DNA from: Alphaproteobacteria bacterium
GTDB taxonomy: Bacteria > Pseudomonadota > Alphaproteobacteria > Caulobacterales > Maricaulaceae
Assembly (NCBI GenBank): GCA_024742735.1
Contig: JANSXV010000001.1
Coordinates: forward strand, 558,001-622,000
Direction: 5' to 3'
DNA length: 64,000 nt
Below are positions 33,091 to 41,521 of this stretch, piece by piece. Under the pieces are notes generated by a model. The model saw only the letters and a list, made by a program, of their open reading frames with translations. It searched no databases and was not told the DNA's origin. The translations under genes and the position numbers were made by a program. Position 1 is the first letter of the stretch; every line of letters begins with the position of its first letter.

Positions 33091-34572
33091 TCAGGAGTAC
33101 CCGATCGCCTGAGCGATCAGAACAAAGGTGCTGGCGAGCACGATCAGCGCCAGCATGGGCTTCCAGATGAAGCGCAGCCAGGTCACCCAATCCAGACGCG
33201 CCGCCGCAAGGCACCCCATGAGAGCGGCGCTGGCCGGCACGATCAGATTGGTCAGACCGTCGCCCAGTTGGAAGGCCAGAACGGCGGTCTGGCGGGTGAC
33301 GCCGGACAGATCCGCCAGCGGCGCCATGAGCGGCATGGTCAGCGCGGCCTGGCCGGAGCCGGACACCACGAGAAGATTGATGAAGCTCTGACTGACATAC
33401 ATGCCCAGCGCCGCCATCCAGTCCGGCAGTGCGCCGGTGAACTGCCCGGCGCCGTGGAGCGCAGCGTTCAGAAGGCTCGGCTCGGTCGGATCATCCCCGC
33501 CCAGAACCACGACCGCGCCCTTGGCGGCGGCGACGATCAGGGCGGCGGGCAGGAGCTGCATGGCCCCTTCACGAAACGCTGCGACCAGCGCGTTGCCGTC
33601 CACGCCATTCAGACCAAAGACCCGTCCGATGATCGCAGCGGCGAGGCCGATGGCGAAGAACTGAGCGGCGATCTCGGCCAGGTAATAGCCCTGCGTCGCG
33701 ACACCCCAGGCGATCCAGACGACGCCTAGGCCCAGCGCGGCGAGGACGAGATAATCACCGAGGGAGACCGGTGTCGCCTCCGCGTCGAGCTCCTGCTCGC
33801 GCTCGCGCCAGTAGGCGTCGGACACGTAGCCGAGCGAAGTCTCGGGTTTCAGCCGTACATGGCGGGCGTAGGCGTAGGCGAAGCCGGCGCCCAGGGTGGT
33901 GAACACGCTCCACATGGCGACCCGGAAGCCCAGCCCGGACAGGGCGGGCAGGTCGGCGATGGATTGGGCGACGATGACCGAGAAGGGGTTCATCCAGCTG
34001 GTGGCGAAGCCGATCTGGGTCGCGGCGTAGCAGGCCAGCACGCCGGTGATGGAGTCGTAACCCGCCCTTATCAGGGCTGGAACGACGATGAGGCAGAGGA
34101 CGATCGCCTCCTCGCCCATGCCGAACACCGCGCCGGCCAGGGAGAAGACCACGAACAGGATAGCGACGAGCGCATCGGACGGCCGGGTCCGCTTTTCAAG
34201 CGCGCCCTTGAGGATCCGCTCCAGCGCGCCGGTGCGCATGACGACGCCGAACGCGCCGCCGACGACCAGAAGGAAGGCCATGAGGCCGACGGTCGCCGAG
34301 TAGCGGTCCCCGCTGATCAGGCCCTCGAACAGGAAGTTGAGGAAGCCGGGGTCGGCGCTGGTTCCGAACAGCGGCGCCGGGTCCGGGCCGTCGGCGGGGG
34401 TGAAGCTGCCCGGATCGATCCGGGCGCGTTCCCCCTCCGCGCTCGCGGCTAGCTCGAAGGCGCCGGGCGTAAAGATGTAGGTGGCGGCGAACGCCAGCAC
34501 CGCCACCGTGAACACGATGAGATAGCTGTCAGGCAGGCGCGAGGCCTTACCCGCAGGCTCTGGATTCGCCAT
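33091..34572 (-). CDS. YfcC-family permease (arginine or dipeptide transport)
   Basis: A 493-aa polytopic membrane protein with about 12 hydrophobic segments. It opens LPDSYLIVFTVAVLAFAATYIFTPGAFEL and contains LVVGGAFGVVMRTGALERIL, FGMGEEAIVLCLIVVPALIRAGYDSITG and LLVVSGSGQAALTMPLMAPLADLSGVTRQTAVLAFQLGDGLTNLI, all typical of the YfcC/DcuC-like group often labelled basic amino acid antiporters. Between a TonB receptor and a cyanophycinase, it probably carries beta-Asp-Arg or arginine across the inner membrane. Confidence 0.88.
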   Translation of the reverse strand: MANPEPAGKASRLPDSYLIVFTVAVLAFAATYIFTPGAFELAASAEGERARIDPGSFTPADGPDPAPLFGTSADPGFLNFLFEGLISGDRYSATVGLMAFLLVVGGAFGVVMRTGALERILKGALEKRTRPSDALVAILFVVFSLAGAVFGMGEEAIVLCLIVVPALIRAGYDSITGVLACYAATQIGFATSWMNPFSVIVAQSIADLPALSGLGFRVAMWSVFTTLGAGFAYAYARHVRLKPETSLGYVSDAYWREREQELDAEATPVSLGDYLVLAALGLGVVWIAWGVATQGYYLAEIAAQFFAIGLAAAIIGRVFGLNGVDGNALVAAFREGAMQLLPAALIVAAAKGAVVVLGGDDPTEPSLLNAALHGAGQFTGALPDWMAALGMYVSQSFINLLVVSGSGQAALTMPLMAPLADLSGVTRQTAVLAFQLGDGLTNLIVPASAALMGCLAAARLDWVTWLRFIWKPMLALIVLASTFVLIAQAIGYS

Positions 34573-34662
34573 GGATCAGATCTCCAGGGACCGGCGCCGG
34601 ACAGGGCGGGCCGCAGCGAAGCATGCCTCGCCGCGGCCCGGACTTGCAAACGCGCGGGGGCC

Positions 34663-37488
34663 TCAGAAGCCGTAGCGCAGGCGCACGGTCACATAGCGTC
34701 CCAGAGCGGAGTGGTTGATCAGATCCACGTTGGATCCCGACCCCAGAACCAGCGGCGGCTCCTCGTCCAGAAGATTGCGGACATTGAGCTGGATGAAGGT
34801 GTTCTCCGCAAAGTCGTAGCTGAGATTGGCGTCCAGCACGAACCAGGAGTCCACGTCCACCTGGGCGTCGGTCGGAAGGCCGACCGCTTCCAGCGTGCGC
34901 GGGCTGGGATCATCCTCATAGCTTGAGGTGTAGCGCCCGGTCACCGAGGCGCGCCACTCTTCCAGCGTCCAGCGCACGGTGGCGTTGGCCAGGAGCTCTG
35001 GATAGCGGAAATCGCCAGCCAGCTCCTCCACCGGAGAATTCGGCGAGGCCTGGCGTTCGAACTCCAGCAGATAGGTCAGATCGAACAGCAGCGCGAGATC
35101 ACCAATGGGCGTGTCGTCGATATACTGGGTGTAGCTGAAGTCCACGCCGCTGGTTTCCTGATAGCCCAGATTGGTGATCTGGAAGTGGGCGTCGGACACG
35201 AAGCCGTTATTGACCTCCAGGCCCGGCGTGCCGGTCGGCAGGCCGCCGGGACCGGCCACCGTGAACTCGCCGGCCAGGGCGCGGCGGATGAAGTCGTCCT
35301 CATCAATGCCGACCAGGTCTTCGTGGCGGATATTCCAGTAGTCCAGGTTGATGTCGATGTCCGAGGTCGGGCGGAACAGGACGCCGGCCCCGAAGGTCTC
35401 GGCGTTCTCGGCGCCCAGATCGGGGTTGCCGACATCTTCCGACAGCAACGAGGCGCCGGAGGCCATCGGGTCGCCGTCACAGGCGCCGGGCGTGTCCTGG
35501 CAGTCGATGGTGTAGGAGGACAGAAGGACCCCCGCGCCGGACTGGGCGAGCGACGGGGCGCGGAAGCTGGTCGACCAGTTCGCCCGGAAGATCAGATTGT
35601 CCAGCGCCTGGTAGCGGACCGCGACTTTCGGATTGAAGTCGCCGCCGAAGCCCTCGTAATCATCGTACCGGCCGGCCAGCTGGAGATCGAGAGTGTCGGC
35701 CAGCGGCACGTAAAGCTCGCCGAATACCGCCCAGACATCGCGCTCGGCGTCCACGCTGGTGGACGAGAAGCCCAGGATCGGCTCGGGATTGTCGAGCGTG
35801 GCGACCGCGGCGCCGGAGGGCGTGTCGGTGACTTCCTCGCGGCGGAACTCCGCGCCGAATGCGGCCAGAACCGTACGCCCGTTAAACTGGAACAGCTCGC
35901 CGGTGGCGTTGAGATCAAGGCCGTACATGCGGCTCTCGCCGTTGCGCTCGGCCCGCGTCTCCAGAAGTTCGTTCAGGCCGTCGGGCTGGTCGGTCTGACC
36001 GCCGAACGGATTGTACCAGAGCGTGGTCTTGCCGACATCTTCGCAGGTGTCGCCGAAGAAGCTCGCCGAGGGACGCTCCAGGTCCACATCCCAGCGCCGT
36101 ACCGTCGTGCCGTCCGAGCACAGATTGCCGAGATTGGCGTTGTAGAACGCTTCGGAGATCACCAGCCCGGACACGCCGCGCTGGGTGCGGTCATTGCCGC
36201 CATAGAGCAGCCCGGCTTCAAGCGTCCAGCTATTGTCGAAGTCGAATTCAAACCCGGTGGTGAAGCGGAAGCTTTCGCTCTCCACCTCGACGGCGCGCGG
36301 GTCCAGAAGCTTGCCCCAGGCGAAGATCGGGAAGCCGTAATAGTCGGTGAAATCGACCGTTCCCCCTTCCGCGACGATGTCGGCCTGAAGGGCCGCCGGC
36401 CAGTTGGGATTCTCCGGATCGACCGGCGCGCGCGAGAAATTCGCCGGAGATCCCGTGCCGCGGCTGTCGGAGCTCTGATACAGCAGCTCGTTGAAGATGC
36501 TCAGACGGTCATTGACCTGCCAGTTATGGGTGAACAGCCCGCCGACGCTTTCCATCTCGTCGGTGATGGAGACGAAGTCGTTCACATCGACTTCGCAATA
36601 CTCCCCGAACGGCCCGCTATCGAACTGGTCCGCCGGACAACCGCCGTCGGCCGGTTCCTCGGTCTGGTCGAAGAACTGGAAGAACAGGTCGTTGAAGCTG
36701 GGATAAAAGCCTTGCTGGCTTGGGCGCACGCTGTCCTCGGTGAAGGACCGGTCGCGCTCGTAGAAGGCGTTGCGCTTGAAGTAGTCCACCACGGCCGTGA
36801 CGTTATGGTCGCCGAACTGACGCCCGATCACGGCGTTGACGTTCAGCCGGCCCTCATCGGTGTCGGCGGTGGAGTTCCCGTAGGAGGCCGTGATCTCCTG
36901 ACCCACATAGTCGTCGCGAAGCACGTAGTTGATCACGCCGGCCACCGCATCGGCGCCATAGAGCGCGGACGCGCCGTTGGGCAGAACTTCGACGCGCTCG
37001 ACCGCAGACAGCGGAATGGCGTTCACGTCGATGAAGCTCTCCTGCCCGTTGGCGAACGCCGACACGTTGGCCCGCCGGCCGTTGATGAGGGTCAGCGTCG
37101 CGCTGGTCCCGAGACCGCGCAGTGAGACGCCCGCCGCGCCCACCGGCGTGTCGCTGCTGAGCGGCCCCGCGGTGGAGGTCGAGAACGTGCCGCCGCCGCC
37201 GGCGGTGATGGTCAGATCGCCCAGTAGGTCGATGATCGAGGTGGCGCCGCTGTCTTCGATGTCCTGGCGGTCAAGCTGGAAGGCCTGCGCCGCCCCGTCG
37301 AGATCGAGCCCGCGAATGCGCGAGCCGACGACGGTGATGGTGTCGTCTGCGCCCTGTTCGTTCGCCGTCTCGTCGGCCTCGGTGGATTGCGGCTCGGCGT
37401 CCTGCGCCCAGCTCGGGGCTGTCAGCGCGCCGGCTGCGTACAGCGCGGCGATCACGCCGGCCAGATGGGTGTGCTTGTCCTTGGTCAT
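34663..37488 (-). CDS. TonB-dependent receptor, probable cyanophycin-fragment importer
   Basis: A 941-aa outer-membrane receptor. A signal peptide (to PSWAQ) precedes a plug domain with DTITVVGSRIRGLDLDGAAQAFQLDRQDIEDSG, VSLRGLGTSATLTLINGRR and RVEVLPNGASALYGADAVAGVINYVL; the barrel ends LGRYVTVRLRYGF with the usual terminal aromatic. This Oar/peptide-like subgroup is large in Caulobacterales and often linked to peptide or amino-acid uptake. It is the first structural gene before the permease, cyanophycinase and dipeptidase, 90 bp upstream of the permease. Its message has a 340-nt leader. Confidence 0.93.
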   Translation of the reverse strand: MTKDKHTHLAGVIAALYAAGALTAPSWAQDAEPQSTEADETANEQGADDTITVVGSRIRGLDLDGAAQAFQLDRQDIEDSGATSIIDLLGDLTITAGGGGTFSTSTAGPLSSDTPVGAAGVSLRGLGTSATLTLINGRRANVSAFANGQESFIDVNAIPLSAVERVEVLPNGASALYGADAVAGVINYVLRDDYVGQEITASYGNSTADTDEGRLNVNAVIGRQFGDHNVTAVVDYFKRNAFYERDRSFTEDSVRPSQQGFYPSFNDLFFQFFDQTEEPADGGCPADQFDSGPFGEYCEVDVNDFVSITDEMESVGGLFTHNWQVNDRLSIFNELLYQSSDSRGTGSPANFSRAPVDPENPNWPAALQADIVAEGGTVDFTDYYGFPIFAWGKLLDPRAVEVESESFRFTTGFEFDFDNSWTLEAGLLYGGNDRTQRGVSGLVISEAFYNANLGNLCSDGTTVRRWDVDLERPSASFFGDTCEDVGKTTLWYNPFGGQTDQPDGLNELLETRAERNGESRMYGLDLNATGELFQFNGRTVLAAFGAEFRREEVTDTPSGAAVATLDNPEPILGFSSTSVDAERDVWAVFGELYVPLADTLDLQLAGRYDDYEGFGGDFNPKVAVRYQALDNLIFRANWSTSFRAPSLAQSGAGVLLSSYTIDCQDTPGACDGDPMASGASLLSEDVGNPDLGAENAETFGAGVLFRPTSDIDINLDYWNIRHEDLVGIDEDDFIRRALAGEFTVAGPGGLPTGTPGLEVNNGFVSDAHFQITNLGYQETSGVDFSYTQYIDDTPIGDLALLFDLTYLLEFERQASPNSPVEELAGDFRYPELLANATVRWTLEEWRASVTGRYTSSYEDDPSPRTLEAVGLPTDAQVDVDSWFVLDANLSYDFAENTFIQLNVRNLLDEEPPLVLGSGSNVDLINHSALGRYVTVRLRYGF

Positions 37489-37686
37489 GGTCCGTCTCCT
37501 TCGGCCGCCCGGCGCGCCGTTCCGGCGCCGGTGCGGGCGGGTCCCCTGTCATTGTCGGTGGAATGCGATGGACGGTTCGGCGCGGGCGAGACTTCAGCCC
37601 GGAGGCGCTGGCGTTTCCTCACCGTCGCGCTGCGAGCGGCTTAAGGCTCGGGCGTGGTGCGATCAGATTGGGAAACGCTGCGCACA

Positions 37687-37706
37687 CTCGCCTGGCTAAA
37701 GGCGAG
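37687..37706 (-). promoter_or_regulatory. Leader hairpin between the small ORF and the TonB receptor
   Basis: CTCGCCT-N6-AGGCGAG, a perfect 7-bp stem lying about 30 nt after the small leader ORF on the minus strand. No T-tract follows, so it is not a plain terminator. It could be part of a leader-peptide-dependent switch. Confidence 0.35.
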
Positions 37707-37737
37707 GCGCCGCCATCCGCGTCAGGCGGGGCTGTGC

Positions 37738-37809
37738 TTATTCGTTGAACCAGTCCGTCAGGTGGTATTGCACGGACCGGCGCACGAGAACCTGGTGTAT
37801 AGCGGACAT
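37738..37809 (-). CDS. Candidate 23-residue leader peptide
   Basis: Too short for the ORF track. ATG at 37809 with the strong ribosome binding site GAGGAG five bases upstream; the product is MSAIHQVLVRRSVQYHLTDWFNE. It lies about 18 nt after the predicted start of transcription and about 250 nt before the TonB receptor gene. It contains two adjacent arginines (VRRS), suggestive given the arginine-rich substrate predicted for the operon, but too few for a classical attenuation run. Could also be a stand-alone small protein. Confidence 0.45.
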   Translation of the reverse strand: MSAIHQVLVRRSVQYHLTDWFNE

Positions 37810-37833
37810 GCGGTCTCCTCAACGCGCGATCGA

Positions 37834-37863
37834 ACGGTAAGCGATGGCGCCGCGTCATGACAA
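37834..37863 (-). promoter_or_regulatory. Promoter of the TonB receptor/cyanophycinase operon
   Basis: On the minus strand TTGTCA (plus 37858-37863) and TACCGT (plus 37834-37839) are 18 bp apart, just ahead of the leader ORF. The remainder of 37489-38002 (upstream of pyc and the rest of the receptor leader) has no further gene I can support. Confidence 0.45.
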
Positions 37864-38002
37864 GCCGCCAGAGTGAGCGCCCGCGGAGATTCGTTGACGT
37901 GTTGCGGTTCCGTGACAGCCCCACGCAGAGACATTTACTCCTCGCCCTTCGATTCCGCGCCGGACTGGCCTAGGTTGATGTCCGGACAAAAAGGACGGTG
38001 CT

Positions 38003-41000
38003 TTGACCTTCAAGAAGATCCTGGTCGCCAATCGCGGTGAGATCGCCATTCGCGTCATGCGCGCGGCCAACGAGATGGGCAAGAAGACGGTCGCGGTCTA
38101 CGCCGAGGAGGACAAGCTCTCCCTCCACCGCTTCAAGGCCGATGAGGCCTACAAGATCGGCGAAGGGCTGGGACCCGTCGCGGCCTATCTGTCCATCGAG
38201 GAGATCATCCGGGTCGCGCGCCTGAGTGGCGCGGATGCGATCCATCCCGGCTATGGCCTGTTGTCGGAAAACCCCGATTTCGTGGACGCCTGCGTCGAGG
38301 CAGGGCTAACCTTTATCGGCCCGCGCGCGGAGACGATGCGCGCGCTGGGCGACAAGGCGAGCGCCCGGCGCGTGGCGATCGAGGCCGGCGTGCCGGTCGT
38401 TCCGGCGACCGAGGTTCTGGGCGATGACATGAAGGCCATCGCCCGGGACGCCGAAGAGATCGGCTATCCCCTGATGCTGAAGGCCAGCTGGGGCGGCGGC
38501 GGGCGCGGCATGCGCGCCATCAACGGCCCTGACGAGCTGGTGGCCAAGGTGCTGGAGGGCCGGCGCGAGGCCGAAGCCGCCTTCGGCAATGGCGAAGGTT
38601 ATCTGGAGAAGATGATCACCCGCGCTCGCCACGTGGAGGTCCAGATCCTGGGCGACAAAGCGGGCGGCATCTATCACCTGTTCGAGCGGGACTGCTCGGT
38701 CCAGCGGCGCAATCAGAAAGTCGTGGAGCGCGCGCCGGCGCCCTATCTGAGCGAGGCGCAACGCGCTGAAATCTGCGAGCTCGGCCGCAAGGTCTGCGCC
38801 CATGTGAACTATGAGTGCGCGGGCACCGTCGAGTTCCTGATGGATATGGAGACCGGCGCGTTTTACTTCATCGAGGTGAACCCGCGCATTCAGGTCGAGC
38901 ATACCGTGACCGAAGAGGTCACGGGAATCGACATCGTGCGCGCGCAAATCCTGATCAGCGAAGGCGCAACGCTGGCTGAAGCCACGGGCGCGGCCAGCCA
39001 GGCGGACGTGAAGCTGGACGGTCACGCAATCCAGTGCCGTGTCACAACCGAAGACCCCACCAACAACTTCATCCCCGATTATGGCCGCATCGCCGCCTAT
39101 CGCGGCGCGACAGGAATGGGGATCCGGCTTGATGGCGGGACGGCCTATTCCGGCGCGATCATCACACGCTATTACGACTCACTGCTGGAGAAGGTCACCG
39201 CCTGGGCGCCCGAGCCGGACGCGGCCATCGCGCGCATGGACCGGGCTCTGCGCGAGTTTCGCATTCGCGGGGTGAGCACGAATATCGACTTCGTGATCAA
39301 CCTTTTGAAACACCCCACCTTCCTGGCCAATGAATACACCACGACCTTCATCGACCAGACTGAGGAGCTGTTCGATTTCCGACCCCGGCGCGACCGCGCG
39401 ACCCGGATCCTGCGCTATATCGCCGACATCACGGTGAATGGTCATCCCGAGACCGAGGGTCGGCCAAGACCCCGCGCGGATCTCACAGCCCCCCGGCCTC
39501 CGGCCACCAGCATCAAGCCGGCGCCGGCGGGAACCCGCCAGCTGCTGGACGAGCAAGGCCCCCAGGCGGTCGCGGACTGGATGAAGGCGCAGGATCGCCT
39601 GCTGATCACCGACACCACCATGCGCGACGCCCACCAGTCCCTGCTGGCCACGCGCATGCGCTCGCATGACATGATCAAGGCTGCGCCGGCCTATGCCGAG
39701 AAACTGCCCGAGCTGTTCTCGGTGGAATGCTGGGGAGGGGCGACCTTCGATGTCGCCTATCGTTTCCTGCAAGAGGACCCTTGGAAACGCCTGCGCGGCA
39801 TCCGCGAGAAAATGCCCAACATCATGACCCAGATGCTGCTGCGCGGGGCGAACGGTGTTGGCTACACCACTTACCCAGACAATGTGGTGCGCGCCTTCGT
39901 GCACCAGGCCGCGGACAGCGGCGTCGATGTCTTCCGCGTGTTCGACAGCCTGAACTGGGTGGAGAACATGCGCGTCGCCATGGATGCGGTGCTGGAGACC
40001 GGCAAGCTGTGCGAAGGCACGATCTGTTACACCGGCAACATCCTGGATCCCGACCGGTCCAAGTATGACCTGAAATACTATGTCACGATGGCCAAAGCGC
40101 TGGAGGCCGCCGGCGCCCATGTGCTGGGCCTGAAGGACATGGCCGGGCTGCTCAAACCGGCTGCGGCGAGCATACTGATCCCGGCGCTCAAGGATGCGGT
40201 GGATCTGCCCATCCACTTCCACACCCACGACACCTCCGGCATCGCGTCCGGCACGATCCTGGCGGCCTCGGCGGCGGGCGTGGACGCGGTGGACTGCGCC
40301 ATGGACGCATTGTCGGGCAACACCTCGCAAGCCACGCTCGGCACGATCGTTGAGGCCCTGCGCTTCACCGAGCGCGACACGGGCCTCGACATCGCCGCCG
40401 TGCGCGAGATCTCCGACTACTGGGAGGCTGTACGCGCCCACTACGCCGCGTTCGAGAGCGGCCTGCAGGCGCCTGCGTCAGAGGTGTATCTGCATGAAAT
40501 GCCGGGCGGGCAGTTCACCAATCTGAAGGCCCAGGCCCGCTCCATGGGACTGGAGGACCGCTGGCACGAGGTCGCGGCCATGTACGCCGAGGTCAATCAG
40601 ATGTTCGGCGATATCGTGAAGGTCACCCCCTCCTCCAAGGTCGTCGGCGACATGGCGCTGATGATGGTGTCCCAGAACCTGACCCGGGCCGAGGTGGAGA
40701 GCCCGGACACGCCCGTGACCTTCCCCGATTCCGTCATCGACATGATGCGCGGCAATCTGGGGCAGCCGCCGGGCGGCTTCCCGGACGCGATCGTGAAGAA
40801 GGTGCTGAAAGACGAGGCGCCCAATCTGGAACGGCCGGGCAAGGGCGTGCCGCCCACGGACCTTGAGAAGGTCCGCGCCGAACTGAGCGAAACCCTTCAG
40901 CGCGAAGCGACCGGTGAAGATCTGATGGGTTACCTCATGTATCCCAAGGTCTTTACCGAGTTCGCAGCGCGCGACGCCGACTATGGCCCGGTGCGCGCCC

Positions 41001-41443
41001 TGCCCACCCACGCTTTCTTCTACGGCATGGAGCCCGGTGAGGAGATCGAGGTGGACATCGACCCGGGCGTGACCCTCATCATTCGCCTCCAGGCGGTCGG
41101 GGAGACCCATGATGACGGCGAGGTCCGCGTCTTCTTTGAGCTGAACGGCCAGCCGCGCACCGTCAGGGTGCCGAATCGCAGCGCGGCTGTGACCCAGACC
41201 AAGCGCAAGAAAGCCGAAGCTGGAAACGCCGATCACGTGGGCTCGCCCATGCCCGGCGTGGTGGGCTCGGTGGCCGTCAAAGCCGGTCAGAAGGTGAAGC
41301 CAGGCGACACCCTGTTGACCATCGAGGCCATGAAGATGGAATCCGGCCTCAACGCCGAGCGCGAAGGCGTTGTAAAAGCTGTCCATGTCAGCCCTGGCGA
41401 CCAGATCGACGCCAAGGACCTCCTGGTGGAATTCGAGGCCTGA
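38003..41443 (+). CDS. pyc: Pyruvate carboxylase
   Basis: A 1146-aa biotin enzyme that carboxylates pyruvate to oxaloacetate, an anaplerotic step. In order: biotin carboxylase (KILVANRGEIAIRV, the ATP-grasp loop KASWGGGGRGMR, FIEVNPRIQVEHTVTEEVTG), the carboxyltransferase barrel (ITDTTMRDAHQSLLATRMR, FHTHDTSG, LSGNTSQ), the PC-specific linker, and a C-terminal biotinyl domain with the lysine in IEAMKMESGL. The start is TTG (LTFKKILVANRG); AAGGA lies about 7 bases upstream and no ATG fits as well. It stands alone. Confidence 0.97.
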   Translation: MTFKKILVANRGEIAIRVMRAANEMGKKTVAVYAEEDKLSLHRFKADEAYKIGEGLGPVAAYLSIEEIIRVARLSGADAIHPGYGLLSENPDFVDACVEAGLTFIGPRAETMRALGDKASARRVAIEAGVPVVPATEVLGDDMKAIARDAEEIGYPLMLKASWGGGGRGMRAINGPDELVAKVLEGRREAEAAFGNGEGYLEKMITRARHVEVQILGDKAGGIYHLFERDCSVQRRNQKVVERAPAPYLSEAQRAEICELGRKVCAHVNYECAGTVEFLMDMETGAFYFIEVNPRIQVEHTVTEEVTGIDIVRAQILISEGATLAEATGAASQADVKLDGHAIQCRVTTEDPTNNFIPDYGRIAAYRGATGMGIRLDGGTAYSGAIITRYYDSLLEKVTAWAPEPDAAIARMDRALREFRIRGVSTNIDFVINLLKHPTFLANEYTTTFIDQTEELFDFRPRRDRATRILRYIADITVNGHPETEGRPRPRADLTAPRPPATSIKPAPAGTRQLLDEQGPQAVADWMKAQDRLLITDTTMRDAHQSLLATRMRSHDMIKAAPAYAEKLPELFSVECWGGATFDVAYRFLQEDPWKRLRGIREKMPNIMTQMLLRGANGVGYTTYPDNVVRAFVHQAADSGVDVFRVFDSLNWVENMRVAMDAVLETGKLCEGTICYTGNILDPDRSKYDLKYYVTMAKALEAAGAHVLGLKDMAGLLKPAAASILIPALKDAVDLPIHFHTHDTSGIASGTILAASAAGVDAVDCAMDALSGNTSQATLGTIVEALRFTERDTGLDIAAVREISDYWEAVRAHYAAFESGLQAPASEVYLHEMPGGQFTNLKAQARSMGLEDRWHEVAAMYAEVNQMFGDIVKVTPSSKVVGDMALMMVSQNLTRAEVESPDTPVTFPDSVIDMMRGNLGQPPGGFPDAIVKKVLKDEAPNLERPGKGVPPTDLEKVRAELSETLQREATGEDLMGYLMYPKVFTEFAARDADYGPVRALPTHAFFYGMEPGEEIEVDIDPGVTLIIRLQAVGETHDDGEVRVFFELNGQPRTVRVPNRSAAVTQTKRKKAEAGNADHVGSPMPGVVGSVAVKAGQKVKPGDTLLTIEAMKMESGLNAEREGVVKAVHVSPGDQIDAKDLLVEFEA

Positions 41444-41521
41444 CCCGCAGTCGGGCTGGCCGAGTTGCCACGGGGCTGCGGCTGGCTAATTTACGCCGGG
41501 TAATATTCCGGGGAGGATTAT

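Noticed and set aside
35185-37125. 646-aa open frame on the plus strand
   Set aside because: Antisense to the TonB receptor plug and barrel; no recognisable domain.
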